Under the pieces are notes generated by a model, which did not search any database, was not told where the DNA came from, and saw nothing but the letters and a program-made list of their open reading frames with translations. Of a stretch of 26,205 nucleotides of DNA, positions 6,281 through 13,893 are shown in pieces. Origin of the DNA: Streptomyces novaecaesareae (GTDB lineage Bacteria; Actinomycetota; Actinomycetes; Streptomycetales; Streptomycetaceae); the NCBI RefSeq assembly GCF_000716875.1, contig NZ_JNWQ01000092.1:1-26205 (forward strand). Reading direction: 5' to 3'. Within the stretch, counting starts at the first letter, position 1. Each line of letters starts with the position of its first letter. Made by a program: the position numbers and the translations under genes.

Positions 6281-8806
6281 CTACTGCCGCGCGGCTCCCA
6301 GCGCCACCGGCCTGGTCCGCAGCAGCGCGCGGACGGGCAGCCCGGTCGAGCCGAGGCAGAGCAGCACGGCTGCGGCGGCCAGCAGCAGGGCGAGCATCGG
6401 CGGAACGTACGGCGAGGCGTTGGCGACGCCCCGGGCGACCGGCACCAGCGTGATCCAGGCGATCACCGCGCCCACCGCCAGCCCGGTCGCGGCCACCAGC
6501 AGCGCCTCCCAGCGCATCATGCCGCGCACCTGGCGCCGGGTGGTGCCGGCCAGCCGCAGCAGCGCGACCTCGCGGCGGCGGTCCAGCACCGTCATCACCA
6601 GGGTGTTGGCGGCACTGACCGCGGCGAACCCGCCGAGCACGCCGGCCATCACGGTGTTGGCCCAGCCGCTGAGCTCCATGGCCTTGTCGGACCGGGCGGC
6701 GAACCCGGCCCGGTCGGTCACGCTCGCCCCGCCCAGCACGCCCAGCCCGGCGGCCACCGCCGTACGGTCGGCACCCGCCGTGTCGGCGACCAGCACCTGG
6801 CTGTCGTACCCGGTGGTGACGTGTTCGGCCACGGCCGCCCGGGGCAGCAGCGCCTGGCCGACGCCGAGCCCGCGGTCGTACACGGCGACCACGGTGGGCC
6901 GCACGGCGGTGCCGTCACCGAGCCTCAGCGGGACCCGCTCGCCGACCTTCGCGCCCAGCGTGTCGGCCAGGCCGGTGCTGAGCGCGATGGTGTCGGTGGC
7001 GCGGCCGAGGTCGGCGAGCGCGCCGTCGCGCACGCCCAGGTCAAGCACCTTGGGCAGCCGGGCCGGGTCTCCGTCGACGCCCAGCGCGGGGGCGGTGCCC
7101 AGCTCGCCGCCGCTGCGGTAGACGAGGCCGGTGCGCAGCACGCCGACGGCGGCGTCCACGCCGGGCACCTTCGCCGCCCGTTCGGCGGTGCCGGCGGGCA
7201 GGCCGGGGCCGGTGGCGCCGATCACGTGGTCGGCGGTGACGGCGGCCCGGACGTTCTGGCCGGCGGTGTGGCGCAGGGTGCTCTGGAGGATCAGCAGGGT
7301 GCCGCAGAAGGCGGTGACCAGGACGATCGGGGTGATCGCGGAGGCCAGGCGGCGGGCGTTGGCGCGGGTGTTGTCGGCGGCGAGTGAGCCGGGCGCGCCG
7401 ACGGCCCGCAGTGGTGCGCCGAGCACGGCGGTGGCGATCCGGGCCACCCAGGGGCCGAGCAGGGCGACGGCCAGCATGAGGCACATGACGACGCCGAGCG
7501 CGGTCTGGGCTGCCTTGGCACCGTCGAGGGCGGCGGCGGCGATGGCGACGGCGATGCCGCCGGCGGTGAAGACCAACCCGAGGACGGTGCGCACCTTGCC
7601 CGGCCGGGGCGCCTCGACGGCGGCCTCGCCGAGCGCTTGGCCGGCGCGCAGCTTGGACGCCCGGCGCGACGCGAGGAAGCCGGCGGTCAGCGCGGCGAGG
7701 GTGCAGGTGAGGACGGCGGCCAGCGGCGGCAGCGGGCCGACGTCGAGGCGGATGCCCTCGGGGACGGCGCCGCGCGCGACCAGCTGGTCGAACCACCAGC
7801 GGGCGAGGGCGAGTCCGGGCAGGATGCCGAGTGTCGCGGCGACGGGTGCGACCAGCATCGCCTCGGCGGCGATGGTGCGCCGGATCTGGCGCGGGGTGGC
7901 GCCGATAGCGCGCAGCAGGGCGAACTCGCGGGCGCGCTGGCCGGTGGCGAGGGCGACGGTGCTCATCACCACGAAGATCGCGGTCATGGTGGCGTAGCCG
8001 CCGAAGCTGCCGCCGATGCCGGTCAGTATGGTCCGAGCGTCGCCGAGGGCGGGGTGTTCGACGGCGCCGCGGCCGTCGCCGGTGAAGGTCTTGGCGTCGC
8101 CGCCGACGGCCTGGCGGACCTGCGCGGCGAGCGCGGCGGTGGTCACGCCTTCGCGGGGTTGGACGGCGATGGCGTCGATCCGGCCGGGGTGGCCGGAGAG
8201 GCGGTCGGCGGTGGCGGCGGCGAACCAGGCGGTGGGGCCGGCCGGCTGGGTGGCGGCGAGGCCGGAGAGCCGGTAGCTCGCGGTGCCGCCGGGCGCGGTG
8301 AGGGTGAGGTTCGCACCAGGCGCGAGGCGGGCGGCGCGCGCGGTGTCGGCGTCCAGCACCACCTCGTTCGCGCCGGGTGCGCGGCCCTCGACCAGGTTGT
8401 CGGCCGGTCCGGCGATGCCGAGTGCGGCGTAGCCCCGGCCGGTCAGCGCCGGAGCCGACGCGGAGGCGGGCAGCGGGAAGGCGGTGTCCGGGCGGGCGGC
8501 CGCGACCCCGGGCAGGGCGGTCAGCCGACCCACCAGGGCGGCGTCCGTCCGGGCCCGCTCCGGGGTGGCCTGCTCGCGGGTCTCGGTGTCCTCGCCGACC
8601 TTCGTCTCGATCTTCACCGCCTGCTCGGCCGCGACCACGACGGGTGCGGCGGCGTAGCGGTCGGGCTTGAGGTTCGCGGTCAGACCGGTCTGCAGCAGCA
8701 CGCCGCAGGCCACCACGACGACGGCGCCCAGCAGCAGGGCGACCAGGGTGCCAACGAAGGAGGCGGGTCGGAAGCGCACCGAGGCGCGCGCGAGTCCGTT
8801 CGTCAT
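6281..8806 (-). CDS. ABC transporter permease, FtsX/MacB type, two FtsX domains
   Basis: The 841-residue membrane protein has a first helix at about 17-41, a large extracytoplasmic region, a first FtsX domain with QRAREFALLRAIGATPRQIRR near residue 290, further helices, a second extracytoplasmic region, and a second FtsX domain with DRRREVALLRLAGTTRRQVRG near residue 745. The two coupling-type motifs mark a fused permease with a 10-TM arrangement, as in actinobacterial MacB/lipoprotein- or peptide-exporter homologues. The start ATG overlaps the upstream ATPase stop as ATGA, so expression is coupled. The pair likely uses ATP hydrolysis to move substrates (antibiotics, peptides, lipoproteins) outward. 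No substrate is indicated locally. Confidence 0.92.
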   Translation of the reverse strand: MTNGLARASVRFRPASFVGTLVALLLGAVVVVACGVLLQTGLTANLKPDRYAAAPVVVAAEQAVKIETKVGEDTETREQATPERARTDAALVGRLTALPGVAAARPDTAFPLPASASAPALTGRGYAALGIAGPADNLVEGRAPGANEVVLDADTARAARLAPGANLTLTAPGGTASYRLSGLAATQPAGPTAWFAAATADRLSGHPGRIDAIAVQPREGVTTAALAAQVRQAVGGDAKTFTGDGRGAVEHPALGDARTILTGIGGSFGGYATMTAIFVVMSTVALATGQRAREFALLRAIGATPRQIRRTIAAEAMLVAPVAATLGILPGLALARWWFDQLVARGAVPEGIRLDVGPLPPLAAVLTCTLAALTAGFLASRRASKLRAGQALGEAAVEAPRPGKVRTVLGLVFTAGGIAVAIAAAALDGAKAAQTALGVVMCLMLAVALLGPWVARIATAVLGAPLRAVGAPGSLAADNTRANARRLASAITPIVLVTAFCGTLLILQSTLRHTAGQNVRAAVTADHVIGATGPGLPAGTAERAAKVPGVDAAVGVLRTGLVYRSGGELGTAPALGVDGDPARLPKVLDLGVRDGALADLGRATDTIALSTGLADTLGAKVGERVPLRLGDGTAVRPTVVAVYDRGLGVGQALLPRAAVAEHVTTGYDSQVLVADTAGADRTAVAAGLGVLGGASVTDRAGFAARSDKAMELSGWANTVMAGVLGGFAAVSAANTLVMTVLDRRREVALLRLAGTTRRQVRGMMRWEALLVAATGLAVGAVIAWITLVPVARGVANASPYVPPMLALLLAAAAVLLCLGSTGLPVRALLRTRPVALGAARQ

Positions 8807-9693
8807 GCCGCGGCCCCCACCGGGCGGGCGGTGAGCGCGACCATCCGGTCCGCGACGGTCTGCGGGCTCGGGTGCGGCAGGTCGTCGACGATCGCGCCGC
8901 CGGCCAGGAACAGCGCCCGGTCGGCGAAGGAGGCGGCCACCGGGTCGTGGGTCACCATGACGACGGTCGCGCCCAGGGAGTCCACGGCCTGCCGCAGCAG
9001 GCCCAGCACCTCGTGCGCGGTGCGGGTGTCCAGCGCGCCGGTCGGCTCGTCGGCGAACACCACGTCCGGGCGGGTGATCAGCGCGCGGGCGATCGCGACC
9101 CGCTGCTGCTGGCCGCCGGAGAGATGGCCGGGCCGCCGCCGGGCGTGCTGTCCGAGACCGACCCGCTCCAGCAGGTCCCGTGCCCGGGCGCGGTCCTGGC
9201 GCTCACCGGCGAGCCGTTGCGGGAGCAGCACGTTCTGTTCGACGCTCAGCGAGGGCAGCAGGTTGAAGGACTGGAAGACGAAGCCGATCCGGCTGCGGCG
9301 CAGCTCGGTGAGCCGGTTCTCGCTCAGCGCGGTGATCTCCTCGCCGCCGAGCCGGATCTCCCCCGCGTCCGGCCGGTCCAGGCCCGCCGCGCACTGCAGG
9401 AAGGTGGACTTGCCGGAGCCGGACGGGCCCATCACGGCGGTGAAGCTGCCGCGGGCGAGCGCCAGGTCGATCCCGCGCAGCGCCTGCACCGTCCCCTCGC
9501 CGCGCCCGTAGGTGCGGCGCACGCCGCGCAGTTCGATCGCGGGGGCCGCCTGCGGTGCGGCGTACGGGTCGCCGCCGTGACCGCCGGGGCCGTGCGGACC
9601 GAGACCGTACGGACCGCTGCCGTGCCCGCCGCCGGGACCGTCCGGATCGGTGCCGTGCTCGTCGGTCCTGCGGCGGAGGTGGCGGCGTGCCAT
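8803..9693 (-). CDS. ABC transporter ATP-binding protein (MacB/LolD type)
   Basis: The 296-residue protein carries Walker A GPSGSGKST (89-97), Q-loop Gln141, signature LSGGQQQR (191-198), Walker B VVFADEP (211-217) and H-loop His249. All are intact, so it should hydrolyse ATP. ATG 9693 is chosen because AAGGAAGG lies 8 nt upstream; an in-frame start at 9732 would add 13 residues. Residues 12-45 form an unusual Gly/Pro/His-rich tail before the ATPase core. The stop overlaps the permease start (ATGA), so this is the first gene of a two-gene exporter operon. A 111-bp gap to the aminotransferase upstream probably contains its own promoter. Confidence 0.93.
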   Translation of the reverse strand: MARRHLRRRTDEHGTDPDGPGGGHGSGPYGLGPHGPGGHGGDPYAAPQAAPAIELRGVRRTYGRGEGTVQALRGIDLALARGSFTAVMGPSGSGKSTFLQCAAGLDRPDAGEIRLGGEEITALSENRLTELRRSRIGFVFQSFNLLPSLSVEQNVLLPQRLAGERQDRARARDLLERVGLGQHARRRPGHLSGGQQQRVAIARALITRPDVVFADEPTGALDTRTAHEVLGLLRQAVDSLGATVVMVTHDPVAASFADRALFLAGGAIVDDLPHPSPQTVADRMVALTARPVGAAA

Positions 9694-9804
9694 GGAGGGG
9701 CCTTCCTTCGGTTCCGTGTCGCTCGTCGTCAACGTGCTCCACGCTAGGAAGACCGGGCCCGGCGAACCATGGAGGCCGCTGGCGGACCGGGGGTGGGGTT
9801 ATCC

Positions 9805-10593
9805 CTACAGCGGTTCGGCGGCAATCCCGAGGTAGGCCGCGCGCAGTTCGGCGAGCGCCGGGTGGGCGGGGTCGAGGGCGGTGCCGTCGACGGCCGCCAG
9901 CGGCCGGACGCCGATGCCCGCGTTCACCGCGAAGGCGGCGGTGAAGCGGTCGAGCCCGGTGGCGGGCAGCGGTTCGCGGGACTGCGGTCCCTGGTACGCC
10001 CCGGACAGCAGGGCCTCGGTGACGCCGGGCAGGCTCGGGCCGTCAGGCCAGACCAGCTCGTCCTCGTCCAGGAAGCCGACGTTCCAGGTCGCGCCCTCGG
10101 TCACCCGACCGCCCTCGCCGACCAGCAGCACGTCGTCCCAGCCCGCGAGTTGGGCCTGTCGGCGGTGGTGGACCAGGCCGAACAGGCCGACGTGCTTCAC
10201 CTGTGGCAGTTCCCGCCGGTAGGCGACGGTGCGGACCCGCAGCGGGGCGGGCTCGGCGGCCGCGGCCGGGCGGGTGGTGACCAGCAGGACGGGCGCGGCC
10301 GGGGCGCCGGGGCGTTCCAGGCCGAGTGCCGGGTCGTACACGGTGACCCGGACGGTCACCGGCGCGCCGTCGGCGGGCAGCACCGCGCGGATCCTCTCCC
10401 GCACCGCCGCCCGGTCCAACTCGGCGGCGAACAGCGTCCGGCAGTCCCGGACCAGCCGGTCGAGGTGCAGCGTCAGGCCGCGGACCCGGCCCGCTTCGGC
10501 GCGCAGGGTGGTGAAGTGCCCGTAGTTGAGCAGCCCCAGCGCCGCCAGCCGCGCCGGGTCGGCCGGGGCGCCGTCGATCTCGATCTCAGCCAT
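9805..10593 (-). CDS. Class IV aminotransferase (aminodeoxychorismate lyase-like)
   Basis: The 262-residue protein has a fold-type IV PLP enzyme pattern. Lys133 in LPQVKHVGLFGLVHHRRQAQ is the expected Schiff-base lysine, followed by GWDDVLLV, then GRVTEGATWNVGFL (Glu166, Asn171) and the LPGVTEALL cofactor-phosphate loop. Family members are 4-amino-4-deoxychorismate lyases, branched-chain or D-amino-acid transaminases. Length and N-terminus (GLLNYGHFTTLRAEAGRVRGLTLHLDRL) fit the aminodeoxychorismate-lyase-like branch, but no pabA/pabB gene lies nearby, so the exact reaction is open. Its ATG overlaps the end of the GNAT gene by 8 bp (ATGGCTGA), indicating one operon. Confidence 0.85.
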   Translation of the reverse strand: MAEIEIDGAPADPARLAALGLLNYGHFTTLRAEAGRVRGLTLHLDRLVRDCRTLFAAELDRAAVRERIRAVLPADGAPVTVRVTVYDPALGLERPGAPAAPVLLVTTRPAAAAEPAPLRVRTVAYRRELPQVKHVGLFGLVHHRRQAQLAGWDDVLLVGEGGRVTEGATWNVGFLDEDELVWPDGPSLPGVTEALLSGAYQGPQSREPLPATGLDRFTAAFAVNAGIGVRPLAAVDGTALDPAHPALAELRAAYLGIAAEPL

Positions 10594-11614
10594 CCCCCGA
10601 GTCTGCCAGCTGCGGGGAGGGCATCGCGGTCGGTGCCGGGGCCTGCGCGGCGGGCGGCTGGGGAGCGGGCACCGGGCGGTGCGCGGTGGCCGTGCCGCGG
10701 CTCGTCGCCCGGGCGGCCCTCTCGAACTCCTCGATCCGGTAGGCCAGTCCCTCCGGCTCTCCCGCGTCCGCCCACCGCCACGCCTCCGCCCACCACTGCG
10801 GGCCGCGAACCAGGGGGAAGCCCGCCAGCGCCAGGTGCAGGGCCAGCGTGGAGCGCGCGTACTCGTGCACCCAGCCGTCGGCGCCCCGGTAGTCGGCGGT
10901 CTCGTCCAGCCGCAGCCAGCGGCCCTCGCGGCCGGCGGCCAGTATCGGCACCCAGCCGGACGACCGGTCGGCGACCAGCAGGAGCAGCCGCCCGTCCTCC
11001 TCGCGTACCCGGTAGGCGGGGAGTTGGGGCATCCGCGCGAGCGAGAGGGCGCGCTTCCAGCCGATCACCCACAGCCCGCGCCGCAGGTAGTAGCGGACGG
11101 CCGACCGCCAGGTCCAGTGCGCCTCCAGCCGGAACCCGGGCAGGCCCTCGGCGGTGGCCGCCTGGTACACCGCGTCCAGTGCGGCCGCTGCCAGCCCGCG
11201 CCCGCGCGCGGCCGGGCTCAGGTAGAGGGAGGAGACGGCGAGTTGGCCCGGGCCCTTGGTCCAGTTGTCCACCGCGACCGTGCCCGCGACGGCCCCGTCG
11301 TCGTCCCGGATCCAGTAGCGGCGGCGGTACAGCTCCCCGCCGGGCCATTCCCGGCCGCTCTCCCCCAGCCGCTCACGCCAGCGGCGCTCGGCCCGCGGCG
11401 CGATCGCGTCCGGGTCCACCAGCTCACCCAGCTCGCCCTCCACCAGGGACGCCAAGTCCCAGAGCGCGAACCGCTGTTCGTCACCGTCGGCGGCCGACCG
11501 CAGCCGCGGCCCCGCCGCCAGCCGGTCCTGCGCCCGCTCCACCGCCCCGTCCCACGACCTCACCACGCGGCCACCATAGCGGGGACCGGAGACATTCCGT
11601 AATTCAGTGGACAC
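10586..11614 (-). CDS. GNAT-family N-acetyltransferase with C-terminal extension
   Basis: The 342-residue protein has a GNAT core: GTVAVDNWTKGPGQLAVSSL leads to LYLSPAARGRGLAAAALDAVY, where RGRGLA is the acetyl-CoA pyrophosphate loop, followed by GFRLEAHWTWRSAVRYYLRRGL. The remaining 140 residues (Trp-rich, WVHEYARSTLALHLALAGFPLV) are not recognised, and the last 35 are Pro/Ala-rich. It is coupled to the aminotransferase by an 8-bp overlap. The start is uncertain. GTG 11614 has no clear Shine-Dalgarno and would place a rare TTA codon at codon 5 (11600-11602). GTG 11566 or 11563 are alternatives without it. The acceptor substrate is unknown. Confidence 0.82.
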   Translation of the reverse strand: MSTELRNVSGPRYGGRVVRSWDGAVERAQDRLAAGPRLRSAADGDEQRFALWDLASLVEGELGELVDPDAIAPRAERRWRERLGESGREWPGGELYRRRYWIRDDDGAVAGTVAVDNWTKGPGQLAVSSLYLSPAARGRGLAAAALDAVYQAATAEGLPGFRLEAHWTWRSAVRYYLRRGLWVIGWKRALSLARMPQLPAYRVREEDGRLLLLVADRSSGWVPILAAGREGRWLRLDETADYRGADGWVHEYARSTLALHLALAGFPLVRGPQWWAEAWRWADAGEPEGLAYRIEEFERAARATSRGTATAHRPVPAPQPPAAQAPAPTAMPSPQLADSGDG

Positions 11615-11750
11615 CGAACGTCAGATCGGGTACGAATTCGGCTGTCCGATCAGCCCGGTTCCCACCGGCTTGTCCGGGAGGGGCCGTTCGGGGAGGGAGA
11701 TCCCCATGCGTGGCATCTTCGTACGTGCCGTCGTCGGGGCGGCGCGCGCC

Positions 11751-12686
11751 CTAACCGACGGCCTGGCGCGCCTTCGGGGCCTGCTCCTCCGGGCCGGCCG
11801 CGGCCCGGGGGCGGGGGTGGGTCAGCACCACGGCCGCGATCACCAGGGCACCGCCGGCCAGGGCGTTCCAGCCGACCGGCTCCGCGAGGAACAACGCGCC
11901 GATCGCTGTGGACCAGAGCGGCATCACGTAGGTGACGGCCGAGGCCACCGCCGTGCCCGCGGCACGGACGAGGCCGAGGTTCAGCAGGTACGCCAGGCCG
12001 GTGCCGACCACGCCGAACACCAGCAGGGCGACGGCCGGTCCGCCCCCGGGCCACTGCGGGGCGGACCCGGCGAGCGGGGCGATGACGGCCAACTCGGCGG
12101 TGGCGCACGTGACCTGGAGCGCGGAGAGGGTGGTGACGGACTCCGGCCGCCCGGACAGGAAGCGCCGCAGGTAGGCGAAGCCCGCCCCGTAGCAGCAGGC
12201 GGCGGCCAGGCAGGCCAGGCCCCCGGCCGCCTCGCCGGAGCCGATGCCGTGCCAGACCCCGAGCACGGTGAGCACGCCGACGAAGCCGAGGGCGAGGCCG
12301 GTGAGCCGGCGGGCGCCCGGCCGCCGCTCCTCCGGGACGGTGAGCACCGCGAACAGCAGGGTGAACAGCGGCGTGGTCGCGTTCATCACCCCGGCGAGCA
12401 CCGAGCTGACCCTGGTCTCACCGAACGGGAACAGGATGAACGGCACGGTGTTGAGCAGCACCGCGACCACCGCCGAGTGCCCCCACAGCGCACGGTCGCG
12501 CGGAATCCCCTCGCCGCGCAGCACCAGGACGGCGCCCAGCGTGACCGCACCCAACAGGCAGCGCCACAGCGCCACCCAGACCGGGGGAACCCCCGCGTCG
12601 ACCGCCACCTTGATCAGGGCGAAGCTCGCACCCCAAATCGCCGACAGTGCCACAAAACCCGGCAACCAGCGCCGCACCGCAAACAC
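11751..12686 (-). CDS. EamA/DMT-family transporter
   Basis: The 311-residue protein has ten hydrophobic segments in two EamA repeats. The first begins LPGFVALSAIWGASFALIKVAV, and the second begins near GLACLAAACCYGAGFAYLRRF and ends with VGWNALAGGALVIAAVVLTH. WGASF and the AEPVGWNALAGGALVIAAV ending are typical of the drug/metabolite transporter superfamily, which exports amino acids and other small metabolites. The GTG start at 12686 is supported by GGAGGA about 9 nt upstream. It is divergent from the LysR regulator across 132 bp, the usual arrangement in which a LysR protein controls an exporter. The substrate is not deducible. Confidence 0.9.
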   Translation of the reverse strand: MFAVRRWLPGFVALSAIWGASFALIKVAVDAGVPPVWVALWRCLLGAVTLGAVLVLRGEGIPRDRALWGHSAVVAVLLNTVPFILFPFGETRVSSVLAGVMNATTPLFTLLFAVLTVPEERRPGARRLTGLALGFVGVLTVLGVWHGIGSGEAAGGLACLAAACCYGAGFAYLRRFLSGRPESVTTLSALQVTCATAELAVIAPLAGSAPQWPGGGPAVALLVFGVVGTGLAYLLNLGLVRAAGTAVASAVTYVMPLWSTAIGALFLAEPVGWNALAGGALVIAAVVLTHPRPRAAAGPEEQAPKARQAVG

Positions 12687-12773
12687 CCCCGCATTCCTCC
12701 GCTGTTCCCTTCACCTGGACAGAGGATGGTCTGCCGTCCGAGCATGAGTCCAACAAGTGGCACTCCGGCCTGG

Positions 12774-12788
12774 ATGAGGAAGTCTCAT
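12774..12788. promoter_or_regulatory. ATGAG-N5-CTCAT palindrome between EamA and lysR-type gene
   Basis: ATGAG (12774-12778) and CTCAT (12784-12788) form a 15-bp dyad identical in layout to the sites in the 6082-6265 array. The T at position 2 and A at position 14 give T-N11-A, the geometry of LysR-type boxes. It lies 30 bp upstream of the LysR start, where autoregulation is usual. It also overlaps the Shine-Dalgarno and start of a mini-ORF, so an RNA-level role is an alternative. Confidence 0.5.
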
Positions 12789-12822
12789 GACCCGAGGTCC
12801 CATGACCGAGCACGTCCGATGA
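12787..12822 (+). CDS. Possible 11-residue leader ORF before LysR gene
   Basis: ATG 12787 has a strong GAGGA six nt upstream and encodes MTRGPMTEHVR. Its TGA overlaps the LysR ATG as ATGA. The LysR gene itself has no good Shine-Dalgarno, so ribosomes finishing this mini-ORF could re-initiate on it. There is no sequence evidence of amino-acid-sensing codons. It may also be chance. Confidence 0.3.
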   Translation: MTRGPMTEHVR

Positions 12823-13763
12823 GCACGGACGTCAACCTGGCGCAGCTCAGGGCACTGGTCGCGGTCGCCGACACCGGAAGCTTCGGGGCGGCCGCCGACG
12901 AGCTAGGCATCAGCCAGTCCGCGGTCTCGCACGCCGTCGGGGCGCTGGAGCGGGCCCTCGGCGCGCCCGTCCTGATGCGTGGCACCCCGTGCCGGCCCAC
13001 CCCGCTGGGCGATCAGGTCCTGCCGCACGCCCGTACGGCGGTCGCCTCCGCCGCCGCCGTGCGCACCATCGCCACCCAGCACACGGGCGGCCTGACCGGC
13101 ACCGTACGGCTGGCCGCGCCGACCACCGTCTGCCAGGCGCTGCTGCCCGGGCTGCTGCGGGACTGGAAGGCCGCGTACCCGGAGGTCACCGTCCGGGTCT
13201 TCGAAGGCGACGACGTCGAGCTGGCCGCCTGGCTGGAGGCCGGCACGGTGGACGCCGCCGTCCTGGTGGACGCCGGGCCGCCGCAACCCGGGGCGGTCGC
13301 GCTCGGCGCCGACTCGATGCACGCGCTGCTGCGCCGCGACCACCCGCTCGCCGGTCAGGAGAGCATCCACGTCGCCGAGTTGGAGGACGACGACTTCCTA
13401 CTCTCCGAGGGTGGCTGCGAGCGCCACATCCGTGAGGCCTACCGGCGGGCCGGCGCCCGCTTTGCGCCCCGGCACCGCATCCGCGACCTCAACACCCTGA
13501 TCGGCATGGTGCACGCGGGCGTCGGGGTCTCGGTGATGCCCGCGCTGGCGCTGACCATGCTCCCGGCCGACTGCGTACTGGTCCCGATCCACCCCGCCGT
13601 CCACCGGATGCTGACGCTGACCGGGCCGGCCAGCCGGCCGTGGTCCCCGGCGGTCAGCGGTCTGCTGGCGGGCGTGGGGGCGATGACGAAGGCCAGGGCC
13701 AAAGCCAAGACCACGGCCGACGCCGGGGCCCTGACGATGGCGGTGGCGATGGCACCTGGCTGA
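12819..13763 (+). CDS. LysR-family transcriptional regulator
   Basis: The 314-residue protein has an N-terminal winged HTH (about residues 5-64: NLAQLRALVAVADTGSFGAAADELGISQSAVSHAVGALERALGAPVL) and a periplasmic-binding-like effector domain (about 90-295: GTVRLAAPTTVCQALLPGLLRDW to VSVMPALALTML). ATG 12819 gives the standard family N-terminus; an in-frame ATG at 12774 would add 15 atypical residues. The gene is divergent from the EamA transporter, which is its most likely target, and a T-N11-A palindrome lies in the shared region. The last 30 residues (AMTKARAKAKTTADAG and on) are an unusual basic/Ala-rich tail. The effector is unknown. Confidence 0.92.
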   Translation: MSTDVNLAQLRALVAVADTGSFGAAADELGISQSAVSHAVGALERALGAPVLMRGTPCRPTPLGDQVLPHARTAVASAAAVRTIATQHTGGLTGTVRLAAPTTVCQALLPGLLRDWKAAYPEVTVRVFEGDDVELAAWLEAGTVDAAVLVDAGPPQPGAVALGADSMHALLRRDHPLAGQESIHVAELEDDDFLLSEGGCERHIREAYRRAGARFAPRHRIRDLNTLIGMVHAGVGVSVMPALALTMLPADCVLVPIHPAVHRMLTLTGPASRPWSPAVSGLLAGVGAMTKARAKAKTTADAGALTMAVAMAPG

Positions 13764-13791
13764 GTGGAGTTTTTCGGCGTCGGGGGCCGGG

Positions 13792-13811
13792 TCGGTGGAA
13801 CTTCCCACCGA
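13792..13811. terminator. Short hairpin after LysR gene
   Basis: TCGGTGG (13792-13798) pairs with CCACCGA (13805-13811) around a 6-nt loop, 28 bp past the LysR stop and about 80 bp before the MFS start. It could be a weak terminator or an operator for the MFS gene. A further spaced dyad, GTACGG (13842-13847) with CCGTAC (13870-13875), lies closer to the MFS start. Confidence 0.35.
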
Positions 13812-13880
13812 TCCGGGCGGCGGTGGCTGGTCGGCGCGGGCGTACGGACGCAGGGTGACGGCATTCCGGCCGTACACCCG

Positions 13881-13887
13881 AGGGAGG
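13881..13887 (+). promoter_or_regulatory. Shine-Dalgarno fixing the TTG start of the MFS gene
   Basis: AGGGAGG ends six nt before TTG 13894. It is the best ribosome-binding site in the first 250 bp of this open frame and decides the start over the upstream ATG 13795 and GTG 13855. Confidence 0.75.
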
Positions 13888-13893
13888 CCCCCG

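Noticed and set aside
7637..9511. Long plus-strand open frame opposite the ABC exporter
   Set aside because: It is an antisense shadow. The real genes on the minus strand have intact ABC and FtsX motifs and an ATGA overlap.
11706..11760. Plus-strand ATG at 11706 with a strong upstream GGGGAGGGA
   Set aside because: The frame runs antisense through the EamA transporter and becomes Gly/Arg/His-rich without any domain. It may be a chance purine run.
12774..12818. Upstream ATG 12774 as LysR start
   Set aside because: It would add MRKSHDPRSHDRARP, which is not typical of LysR N-termini, and the GAGGA here lies after that ATG and fits the mini-ORF instead.
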